DNA of 34,947 nt, taken from JBAZOY01 sp041648505. GTDB lineage: Bacteria > Desulfobacterota > Syntrophia > Syntrophales > CG2-30-49-12. Position 1 is the first letter of the stretch, and the number at the start of each line of letters is the position of its first letter. Shown in pieces: positions 1 to 6,764 of the stretch. The position numbers were made by a program, and so were the translations under genes. The stretch covers positions 1 to 34,947 of the forward strand of contig JBAZOY010000021.1 of NCBI GenBank assembly GCA_041648505.1, given 5' to 3'. The notes below the pieces were generated by a model. The model was not told the origin of the DNA and did no database searches. It saw nothing but the letters and a program-made list of their open reading frames with translations.

Positions 1-465
1 CTTACTTCTGAAGATCAGATTATTCTGAATCTCCGGTCGTCTCAGATCGAGATACCGGTACTTCAAACGGATATTTTCAGAAACGTCAGCAGCAGCTGTA
101 TCGAGGGCAAAGGGTGGTGTATTCGATTCATTCATTATCTCCAGTGCAGAGACCATAACCTCGATCTCGCCGGTTTTCAAAGCCGGATTTTCCATCCCTT
201 CCGGTCTCTTCTGTACCTTGCCGGCAACGGCGAGGACGAATTCACTTCTGATTCTGTGCGCTTCCGCATGGACATCGGGATTGAATACTGGATTGAAAAC
301 CACCTGGGCTAGACCTTCACGGTCCCTTAAGTCAATAAAAATGACACCTCCATGATCTCTCCTCCGGTGCGCCCATCCCATAAGAACTACCTCTTTTCCT
401 ATGTCGGAGATGGTAAGTGTGCCGCAGTAGTGTGTCCTCTTTTTATCAGTGATGAAGTCAGACAA
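1..465 (-). CDS. aspS: Aspartyl-tRNA synthetase, N-terminal part (runs off the window)
   Basis: Attaches aspartate to tRNA-Asp in the cytoplasm. Only the first 155 codons are present; the frame is open to the left edge. The translation shows the anticodon-binding OB fold of bacterial AspRS: MGWAHRRRDHGGVIFIDLRD, then GLAQVVFNP, a KVQKRPEGMENP stretch, and the linker RLKYRYLDLRRPEIQ that leads into the catalytic domain. The likely start is TTG (complement of 463-465), preceded at six bases by GAGGGA on the minus strand. That site lies over the last codons of hisS, so the two genes are probably translationally coupled. The hisS-aspS order is common in bacteria. Whether the enzyme is discriminating or also charges tRNA-Asn cannot be told from this part. 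Confidence 0.93.
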   Translation of the reverse strand, partial: MSDFITDKKRTHYCGTLTISDIGKEVVLMGWAHRRRDHGGVIFIDLRDREGLAQVVFNPVFNPDVHAEAHRIRSEFVLAVAGKVQKRPEGMENPALKTGEIEVMVSALEIMNESNTPPFALDTAAADVSENIRLKYRYLDLRRPEIQNNLIFRSK

Positions 466-468
466 TGT

Positions 469-1734
469 TTATCCCTCTCTTAATGTTTTAATAATGGCCT
501 CTTCCATGGTATCGAGGCTCAGAGTTTCTTGTGTTCCCTTTTGCATATCTCTTAATTCAGCTTTCTTTTCGACAATTTCTCTATCTCCAAGGATCAGCGT
601 GTAGCGGCTCTTTAACTTGCCGGCTCGTTTCATCTGAGCTTTCAGGCTCTTTCCCGTATAATCCATTTCCGTTCTTAGCCCCATTGTTCGCAGACGGTTA
701 CACAGGACGAATGCCTTCTTTTGGGCTTCAGTGCCCAGGGCGGCGATAAAAAGTTGAGGTGTAAGGATGAAATCCTCGTCCTTTATGGGTAATAAAGAAA
801 TCAGGCGTTCAAATCCGATCGCAAATCCTATACCGGGGATATCCGGACCACCGAGTTCTTTCACAAGCCTGTCATATCGGCCTCCGCCTGCGATAGCGTT
901 CTGGGCGCCGAGAAATTCAGTGGTTACCTCAAAGGTTGTCTTGGAGTAATAATCGAGGCCTCTGACTATTCCGGCATTGACCTCAAAGGATAGCTCAAAG
1001 TCTTTTAAAAATTCCTTGACTCTTTCAAAGTGATCTCTGCATGTGGAGCATATAAAATCCAGCAATTTTGGGGCCTGGGCGATAATCGTCCCGCACTGTT
1101 CCATTTTACAGTCGAATACCCTGAGGGGATTCGTGGTAAGACGTCGCCGGCAGTCTCCGCAGAGCCCCTCTTCTTTGTCCTGCAAGAGACCGATAAGCGA
1201 TTCTTTGAAGGCAGGGCGGCATTCAGGACATCCGAGGGAATTGATCTCCAGCCTCAAATCGGCCAGCCCCACGCTTTTCAGAAAATGAATCAGCATGAGG
1301 ATGATCTCGGTGTCTGCGCGCGGGTCATCGAGGCCGAGCAATTCTGCATTGATCTGATGAAACTGTCTGTATCTTCCCTTCTGTGGTCTTTCACGTCTGA
1401 ACATGGGGCCTATAGTGAACAATCTCGCTACAGGATCAGCGGCATGTATGGAATGTTCCAGGTACGCCCGAATCACTGATGCCGTAGCTTCCGGACGGAG
1501 CGTCAGATATTCTCCTCCCCTGTCGAGAAAAGTGTACATCTCCTTTTCCACAATATCCGTGGTCTCCCCAATGCTTCTTTGGAACAGTTCCGTTTTTTCA
1601 AGGATCGGAACTCTTATTTCCCTGAAACCAAAGTCCGTAAATATTTTACGTGCCATCTCTTCAATATACCGCCACTTCCCCGTTTCCTGGGGCAGGATAT
1701 CTTTAAACCCCTTGATGGCAGTGATAATTTCCAT
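469..1734 (-). CDS. hisS: Histidyl-tRNA synthetase
   Basis: Class II synthetase that charges tRNA-His. The 421-residue length is normal for bacterial HisRS. The N-terminal IKGFKDILP, motif 2 (MFRRERPQKGRYRQFHQ), the histidine-binding block GLDYYSKTTFEV, the glycine-rich AGGGRYDRLV and motif 3 (GIGFAIGFERL) are all intact. A C-terminal anticodon-binding domain follows (from about residue 325). The insertion between motif 2 and the histidine block carries paired cysteines (CPECRP, CGDC, CTTC-like CSTC), as in many HisRS. The ATG start directly precedes the conserved N-terminus; no strong Shine-Dalgarno site is visible. aspS begins three bases after the stop, so both form one minus-strand unit. 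Confidence 0.97.
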   Translation of the reverse strand: MEIITAIKGFKDILPQETGKWRYIEEMARKIFTDFGFREIRVPILEKTELFQRSIGETTDIVEKEMYTFLDRGGEYLTLRPEATASVIRAYLEHSIHAADPVARLFTIGPMFRRERPQKGRYRQFHQINAELLGLDDPRADTEIILMLIHFLKSVGLADLRLEINSLGCPECRPAFKESLIGLLQDKEEGLCGDCRRRLTTNPLRVFDCKMEQCGTIIAQAPKLLDFICSTCRDHFERVKEFLKDFELSFEVNAGIVRGLDYYSKTTFEVTTEFLGAQNAIAGGGRYDRLVKELGGPDIPGIGFAIGFERLISLLPIKDEDFILTPQLFIAALGTEAQKKAFVLCNRLRTMGLRTEMDYTGKSLKAQMKRAGKLKSRYTLILGDREIVEKKAELRDMQKGTQETLSLDTMEEAIIKTLREG

Positions 1735-1945
1735 ATCCGTCAGTCTTTCTTTTTAAGGTCTTTGAAAAATTGGGTAGAGAGATAGCATATAAGGCATCGA
1801 AACACAATAAAATAACCGTTACATGATTGTAAATAGACAGGGATATCTATATGCCGCCCTGCCTATATTTTTAATGATGATTATGCCTTGTCTGGGAATC
1901 GGTTTATAATAAAAGGGAAGTTCCTGTTATATCAAGGTAGTAGTA

Positions 1946-3211
1946 TCAAGGCACGATCTTCGCCCGGCAAAAATCACGGAAGTTGTTTACCGCAATGAAA
2001 AACTCCCGCATCATGACCACCCAGGTATAATATCCCTGTTCTGTCAGGTAAAAATGAGGCTGGCGATAACGGAGATCGCCTATAAGGATAAAAGCCAGGA
2101 TATCAGACCAGATATATTTGTAAAATTTCCCACCATATTTTTTGCGCAGGGCAGGCACATCCAGTTTCATGCCGAAGAGTTTCATCAGAAAATCATAGCG
2201 CATCTTTTCCTTGAGGGAAAAATTACTGGAAGCCAGCAGGGGCATTTCTCCCCGGTTGATCGCGGCGATATACTGCCGGATGTTAAAGGTATTTGCATAA
2301 CAGGTACCATTCAGATATCCGATGGCCCCACTGCCGAGTCCTGCATACTCATCGTAATCAACAATGTACTCATCAATAATGGATGATGTTTCCTTTTTGG
2401 AAAAACACCATGCCGAAGAGAAGCGGTATACAGGCACCAATCGTTTTACAATCTGGCGATAGAAATGTTTTTCTTTGTTGTAATCTACCTTTCCCAATGT
2501 ATTATTGATCGCTGATCGTGTGGAGTCTGAAACCATCAATGGATAGTAAGTGATCTGATCCATACCTGTTTCCATCAATATCTCCAGATCTCTGTCAAGT
2601 CCTGCTACACTCTGGGAGGGAAAATTAAAGATCATATCCGCATTGAGGGTATCGAAAAGCCCAATGGTATGCTTCAGCCGTTCGGCAATGGCTATGCCGC
2701 TTCCATGTTTGTCATACCGATCCATTTCTTTCAGGAGACCATCGTTAAAACTCTGTACACCAACCGAAAGGCGATTTACACCGGCCCGCTTCAGAACCGC
2801 CATATTTGTATCCGTCAGATGGTTCGGGTTTGTCTCGACGGAAATTTCCTGAATCTCGAAACACTCCCTCGCTAGAGCGATGGTTTCTTCCAGTTCATCA
2901 ATCAGGATGGTCGGGGTTCCACCTCCCACATAGAGGCCACGGAAGTCATAGTCCTTTTCTTTATAAAGCAGTATCTCTTTACGAAGGGCATGGAAGTAAT
3001 CTCGGCAAAGCGTATCTTCAAAAACGATGCGGTGAAAAGAACAGTAGGGGCAGAGTCTTTCGCAAAAGGGGATATGGATATAGAGAAGTCTTGGTTTTCT
3101 TACGGCAGGGGTGAAAATATCAGTCTGTCCACTGTCCTTGAAACTCATCGCCCGGGCAAACTCTCGCCGGACTTTTCTGGTGATAATATCATGAATTCCT
3201 GGTAGTAACAT
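1946..3211 (-). CDS. HemN-like radical SAM protein (coproporphyrinogen III oxidase family)
   Basis: Radical SAM enzyme of the oxygen-independent coproporphyrinogen oxidase (HemN/HemW) family. The 4Fe-4S ligands are C50, C54 and C57 in HIPFCERLCPYCSF. The family landmarks YVGGGTPTIL, SVETNPNHL, RLSVGVQSF and ADMIFNFPSQ follow, then a tyrosine-rich C-terminal region (roughly 290-421) where HemN_C normally lies. Members of this family include true coproporphyrinogen oxidases, the heme chaperone HemW, heme-degrading ChuW/HutW-like methyltransferases and uncharacterised paralogues; the sequence alone does not decide. A 40-residue lead before the radical SAM core is longer than in HemW. The gene stands alone between hisS and the divergent def. 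A missing oxygen-requiring step would fit anaerobic life, but that is inference. Confidence 0.82.
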   Translation of the reverse strand: MLLPGIHDIITRKVRREFARAMSFKDSGQTDIFTPAVRKPRLLYIHIPFCERLCPYCSFHRIVFEDTLCRDYFHALRKEILLYKEKDYDFRGLYVGGGTPTILIDELEETIALARECFEIQEISVETNPNHLTDTNMAVLKRAGVNRLSVGVQSFNDGLLKEMDRYDKHGSGIAIAERLKHTIGLFDTLNADMIFNFPSQSVAGLDRDLEILMETGMDQITYYPLMVSDSTRSAINNTLGKVDYNKEKHFYRQIVKRLVPVYRFSSAWCFSKKETSSIIDEYIVDYDEYAGLGSGAIGYLNGTCYANTFNIRQYIAAINRGEMPLLASSNFSLKEKMRYDFLMKLFGMKLDVPALRKKYGGKFYKYIWSDILAFILIGDLRYRQPHFYLTEQGYYTWVVMMREFFIAVNNFRDFCRAKIVP

Positions 3212-3596
3212 CAGCCAAAATTATACCTTGCTGGTTTATGCGATTTGAGAGTTATGAAAATGTATTTATCGACGTTCAAAAATCTTTTTCGGTAATGAAG
3301 TCTCAATTTGTTGTAAAGAAACAACTACGTTGCGCGCTTGGCCGGCACCCTTGTCCGCAATGCACTGTAACGGCACAGTATCCGAATCTTTAATCCACGT
3401 CTTCTTACTCCAACACTTACTATCTTGTTATGGTCTCAATTTAAGGAAAGTAACAGGGAACCTGAAAATTATCAAGGGTATTTTAATGTTGGGTTAACGA
3501 AAGGTCTAGAACCGCTATCTGATATCTGATCTTATTTTTGTTCATTATTGAAAAAATACATCGGAGATGTTATATAATTAAGGAGGAGAAATACTT
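3212..3596. other. Divergent intergenic region upstream of def
   Basis: 385 bases with no credible gene. It separates the minus-strand radical SAM gene from plus-strand def. Visible items are a small inverted repeat GTTGT/ACAAC near 3310-3326, two perfect tandem heptamers (see separate entry), and a strong Shine-Dalgarno AAGGAGGAG ending eight bases before the def ATG. No tRNA or obvious riboswitch was recognised by eye. Confidence 0.5.
3516..3529 (+). repeat. Two tandem heptamers TATCTGA upstream of def
   Basis: TATCTGA occurs twice back to back, 67 bases before the def start. The unit resembles the degenerate heptamers (consensus near NTTCTGA) at 20682-20702 and 25878-25912, which also sit shortly upstream of start codons. 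Two units alone could be chance; the shared position is what makes it worth noting. Confidence 0.4.
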
Positions 3597-4172
3597 ATGG
3601 CAAAGACAAAAATCTTAACTCTTTGGGATGATGAACAGGTGAATGAAAAGATGGCTGGAATCCTGAGGAAGTCTTCCGTGGATATACCGATTCCTATTGA
3701 TAGTAAGGGACAGAGAGACATTAAAATGCTGGTCAATGCCTTTCTCGAAAGGGATGACGCGCTGGGTCTGGCAGCCCCGCAAATTGGGATTAACAAGAAA
3801 ATCGTAGTTTTCAGAAACAAGGGGTTTGACGAGAAAGGCGAGATAAAGGGTGAAAAAGATTATGATGTCCTGGTGAATCCCCGGATAACACAGCTTCGGG
3901 GAGAAAAGGTGCCGGCGTCCGAGGGATGTCTCTCATGCCCGGAAATAAAGGTTGAAGTCAGCAGATTTCCCGAGATCAAGGTACGGGCCTACGATGTTAA
4001 TGGATGTAAAATAAGTAAACGATATACTGATTTTCTTGCCCGCATCGTGCAACACGAGCTTGACCATCTGGAAGGTAAACTAATTATTGACCATGAGGGA
4101 ACGGTATACTTTCCCAGGGAGAGAGAGGAATTCTTTACTTGGTTATTTCAAGAAGATTTGAAAGAAGCATAA
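3597..4172 (+). CDS. def: Peptide deformylase
   Basis: Removes the N-formyl group from nascent proteins at the ribosome exit; a metal hydrolase. All three family motifs are intact: LGLAAPQIG (residues 56-64), EGCLSCPE with metal ligand C111, and QHELDHLEG with ligands H153 and H157 and catalytic E154. The protein has 191 residues, slightly longer than usual (about 170), mostly from a charged insertion around residues 76-90 and a C-terminal tail. The ATG is preceded by a near-perfect AAGGAGGAG site. It is the first gene of a plus-strand cluster: gcvH begins one base after its stop. fmt and priA, common partners of def, are not next to it here. Confidence 0.97.
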   Translation: MAKTKILTLWDDEQVNEKMAGILRKSSVDIPIPIDSKGQRDIKMLVNAFLERDDALGLAAPQIGINKKIVVFRNKGFDEKGEIKGEKDYDVLVNPRITQLRGEKVPASEGCLSCPEIKVEVSRFPEIKVRAYDVNGCKISKRYTDFLARIVQHELDHLEGKLIIDHEGTVYFPREREEFFTWLFQEDLKEA

Positions 4173-4173
4173 T

Positions 4174-4560
4174 ATGTCTAAACTAAATCCAAAAGATAGA
4201 AAATATTCAAAAGAACATATATGGGCATTAGATAATAAAGATGGGTCGGTTACGGCAGGTATCACTGATTACGCCCAGAGGATGCTTACGGATATTGTTT
4301 ACATAGAGCTACCGGAGATGGGGAAAAAAGTGAAGCAGGGGGAGGTCTTGGCCGTGCTGGAGTCGGTTAAATCAGTGTCTGATGTCTATGCTCCGGTAAG
4401 CGGAGAAGTGATCGAGATCAATCAAGTGCTTGACGAACAACCTGAACTCATTAATAAGGATCCCTTTGGAGAAGGATGGATAGTCAGGCTTAAAATGGAT
4501 GATCCGGGCGAACTGGGTGTAATCATGGATGCCGCCGCCTATGATACTTTCATTGCATGA
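4174..4560 (+). CDS. gcvH: Glycine cleavage system H protein
   Basis: Small lipoyl-bearing shuttle that carries the aminomethyl group between the P, T and L proteins of glycine cleavage. At 128 residues it has normal length. The lipoylation site is K66 in VLESVKSVSDVYAP, and the fold landmarks GITDYAQ, DIVYIELPEMG and PVSGEV are present, as is the C-terminal GEGWIVRLK. It follows def with a one-base gap and lies upstream of a lipA remnant and a dihydrolipoamide dehydrogenase gene, so the cluster once held carrier, lipoate synthase and L protein together. The P and T protein genes are not in the window. H-like proteins can also act in lipoyl transfer, but the complete motif supports the standard role. 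Confidence 0.95.
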   Translation: MSKLNPKDRKYSKEHIWALDNKDGSVTAGITDYAQRMLTDIVYIELPEMGKKVKQGEVLAVLESVKSVSDVYAPVSGEVIEINQVLDEQPELINKDPFGEGWIVRLKMDDPGELGVIMDAAAYDTFIA

Positions 4561-4561
4561 A

Positions 4562-4797
4562 AAGAAAGATATCCTGAGACTGCTTGGCGATCTGAGTCGG
4601 GTTAATTGCGAACGTTTAACAGTCGGGCAGTACCAGTAACCGACCCGTAATCACTTGCCGGTCAAGAAGTACTATGCTCTCCTGCTGAATTTGAAGAAAT
4701 CAAAAAAATGGCCTGCGAAATGGGGTTTAAACATGTTGAATCCGGCCCTCTGGTGCGCAGTCTTATCGTGCAGCTTATGCAGGGCAAAGGGCTATGA
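4562..4797 (+). pseudogene. lipA: Lipoyl synthase, decayed 3' fragment
   Basis: This stretch between gcvH and lpd encodes, in two frames, the last ~75 residues of lipoyl synthase. From 4562 one frame reads DILRLLGDLSRVNCERLTVG then QYQ, a TAA stop at 4637-4639, and PTRNHLPVKKY. From 4681 the other frame reads PAEFEEIKKMACEMGFKHVE then SGPLVRS, ending at a TGA (4795-4797). LipA normally has T[IL]GQYLQPTxxHLPV...PEEF...GF.HV.SGPLVRSSY here, so the match is strong. Lesions seen: a stop replacing the Q of QYLQP, and a frameshift of two extra bases at about 4679-4680. The whole N-terminal part, with the CxxxCxxC cluster, is absent; the fragment abuts the gcvH stop. Sequencing error cannot explain the missing 200 or more residues. 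Confidence 0.85.
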
Positions 4798-4813
4798 ATA
4801 ATGAGGATTAGCT

Positions 4814-6166
4814 ATGTCTGAAACTTTTGATCTGGTTATCATCGGCGGAGGTCCTGGTGGCCACGCGGCGGCTGAACATGCTGCCGGAAATGGGGCCAGG
4901 GTAGCCATTATCGAAAAAAACCTCTGGGGCGGCACGTGTACCCATCGGGGTTGTATCCCTACGAAAGCCCTGCTGACCTGCAGCAGGCAATACGCAGACC
5001 TTAAAAAGGGGAAGCGCATGGGGATTACCACGGGCAAGACATCCTTTGATTTTTCCTTGATAAAGAGGCATCAGCAACAGGCGGTTAATATTTCCGCACT
5101 CGGTGTGCAGAGATCATTAAAAGAAGCCGGAGTTGAACTGAAAGTCGGAGAGGGAAGAATCATTTCCCCTCATGAGATACAATTTAATTCAGCAGAAGGG
5201 GAGATAAACAGTCTCAAGACAAAGAATATAATTATTGCCTGGGGTTCAGAACCTTTGCTCTTGCCCGGCGTGAAGTATTCGGAACGCATTTTAACTTCTG
5301 ACGGACTTTTAGCGCTGGAAAAGTTACCCGAAACCATTGCCATCGTAGGGGGAAGCGCCATAGGTTTGGAATTTGCCACATTTATGGCCGAGCTTGGCGT
5401 AAGAGTGACTCTGATCGAGCTTATGGATCAACTGCTTCCTTCCGAGGACCAGGAGGTCGCCGGTTTCATAAAACAGAACCTGACCGGTATGGGTATTGAT
5501 GTCCATACAGCGACGAAGGTGGGGAAATTTCGTGAGCTTCCTGACAGGGTTCTGGTAACGGCATCTCATCAGGCTCAAACGTTCGAACTGGCAGCTGAAT
5601 ATACCCTTGTCTGCACGGGCAGAAAACCAACACTGGCAACCGATGAATTAGATCAACTGGGTATTCAATATGATCACAGGGGTATTTTCGTCGATGAACG
5701 TCAGATGACGAATGTTAAAGGCATATATGCTATCGGTGATGTGACGGGAGGGATCATGCTTGCCCACTGTGCAAGTCATCAGGGGAAGGCTGCGGCCAGT
5801 CATCTTTACGGGGACAGCTCTGTGACGTATAGAGAGGAAGCTGTCCCCTTCGTTGTTTATACTCACCCCAATGTTGCCCGGGTCGGGTTAACAGAAAAAC
5901 AGTCTAAAGCGGATGGTATGGAAACTGAGGTGACAAGAACCCAGTATGGTGCCAATATTATGGCCCGTGTGGAACTTTGTGGTAATGGATTTGTGAAGGC
6001 TCTGTTTCACAATGATATTCTCGTCGGGGTTACGGTTGTCGGCGAGCAGGCATGCGAACTCATTGCTCCGATGAGTCTTGCCGTAGCCAATGGCATGGGT
6101 AAAAAGGAATTGAAAAAATGGATGATCCCTCACCCGACTTTGAGTGAGGTCTTAAGCCTGCTTTAA
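4814..6166 (+). CDS. lpdA: Dihydrolipoyl dehydrogenase (L protein)
   Basis: FAD flavoprotein that reoxidises dihydrolipoyl groups with NAD+. The 450 residues carry the FAD-binding GGGPGG (11-16), the redox disulfide C42/C47 in GGTCTHRGCIPTK, an NAD-binding AIVGGSAIGLEFA (about 176-188), the second FAD motif GIYAIGDVTGG, and the C-terminal HPTLSE with the catalytic His-Glu pair (H440, E445). The active-site loop has THR where the common enzyme has LNV, a variation seen among Lpd paralogues and not damaging. The gene sits beyond the lipA remnant and downstream of gcvH, so the partner is probably the H protein rather than a 2-oxoacid dehydrogenase, though that is inference. Start ATG is preceded by GAGGA. 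Confidence 0.93.
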   Translation: MSETFDLVIIGGGPGGHAAAEHAAGNGARVAIIEKNLWGGTCTHRGCIPTKALLTCSRQYADLKKGKRMGITTGKTSFDFSLIKRHQQQAVNISALGVQRSLKEAGVELKVGEGRIISPHEIQFNSAEGEINSLKTKNIIIAWGSEPLLLPGVKYSERILTSDGLLALEKLPETIAIVGGSAIGLEFATFMAELGVRVTLIELMDQLLPSEDQEVAGFIKQNLTGMGIDVHTATKVGKFRELPDRVLVTASHQAQTFELAAEYTLVCTGRKPTLATDELDQLGIQYDHRGIFVDERQMTNVKGIYAIGDVTGGIMLAHCASHQGKAAASHLYGDSSVTYREEAVPFVVYTHPNVARVGLTEKQSKADGMETEVTRTQYGANIMARVELCGNGFVKALFHNDILVGVTVVGEQACELIAPMSLAVANGMGKKELKKWMIPHPTLSEVLSLL

Positions 6167-6178
6167 GAAACCGTGAAG

Positions 6179-6185
6179 AGGAGGT
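6179..6185 (+). promoter_or_regulatory. Strong ribosome-binding site pointing to an ATT start of ogt
   Basis: AGGAGGT, a perfect Shine-Dalgarno sequence, lies six bases before ATT at 6192, which is in frame with the methyltransferase gene. The frame is closed by TAA at 6186-6188, and no ATG, GTG or TTG lies between there and TTG 6222, which is 36 bases from the site and has no ribosome-binding site of its own. Confidence 0.55.
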
Positions 6186-6221
6186 TAAGAAATTCATCTT
6201 ACGAAAACGGTATCTTATGTA

Positions 6222-6755
6222 TTGATTCTCACGTCATTTGGAGAGGTGGGTCTTGTCTGGGCGTGGGGAAAAAACGCCCCCTCCGTTGTACGTATCTTTC
6301 TTCCCGTGGAGTATCTGACGACAAAGGCCAATATTCATCTATACTTTCCCGGTGCTATAGAGGGAACGCACGATATCATAGATCAGTTTTGTTCGCAGAT
6401 TCTGGAGTACCTGTGTGGTGCGCCGGTTGTTTTTTCTTTGGAGAACATCAACCTTAGTATTTGCCGCGAATTTCAGCAGAAGGTTCTCCATCAGAACATG
6501 CGGGTTCCAAGAGGCTTCGTCAGTTCCTACAGCCTCCTGTCGGATAAACTCTCCATCCCGAAAGGTGCCAGGGCGGTGGGTTGTGCCCTGGCCGGAAATC
6601 CCTTTCCTCTAATCATTCCCTGTCATCGTATCGTGAGACTAAATGGCACATCCGGTGGTTATGGCGGTGGTTTGAAGATGAAGATTGCTCTCCTTCAAAT
6701 GGAGGGTGTGGCATTTGATGAGAGCGGAAAGATTAACCCAAGATGTTTCTGGTAG
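6222..6755 (+). CDS. ogt: Methylated-DNA-protein cysteine methyltransferase
   Basis: Suicide DNA repair protein that moves alkyl groups from O6-alkylguanine to its own cysteine. The active-site motif is IPCHRIV (Cys near residue 134), preceded by the DNA-binding helix region VPRGFVSSYSLLSDKL and GARAVGCALAGNPFPL, and followed by GTSGGYGGGLKMK. Length is 177 residues from TTG 6222. A perfect AGGAGGT at 6179-6185 suggests the real start is ATT 6192, which adds ten residues (I-H-L-T-K-T-V-S-Y-V) and completes the first strand of the family N-terminal domain, YVLILTSFG. Coordinates here use the conventional TTG. It is the last gene of the plus-strand cluster and converges on uvrA, with nine bases between the stops. 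Confidence 0.9.
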   Translation: MILTSFGEVGLVWAWGKNAPSVVRIFLPVEYLTTKANIHLYFPGAIEGTHDIIDQFCSQILEYLCGAPVVFSLENINLSICREFQQKVLHQNMRVPRGFVSSYSLLSDKLSIPKGARAVGCALAGNPFPLIIPCHRIVRLNGTSGGYGGGLKMKIALLQMEGVAFDESGKINPRCFW

Positions 6756-6764
6756 ACAGGAAAA

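Noticed and set aside
3551..3578. Possible promoter TTGAAA / TATAAT directly before def
   Set aside because: The spacing to TATAAT is 19 bases, and the start of transcription would fall inside the AAGGAGGAG ribosome-binding site, removing it from the message.
6173..6457. 94-residue plus-strand frame overlapping the start of ogt
   Set aside because: It is the out-of-phase shadow of the methyltransferase gene; its ATG is followed by the ogt ribosome-binding site and it has no family motif.
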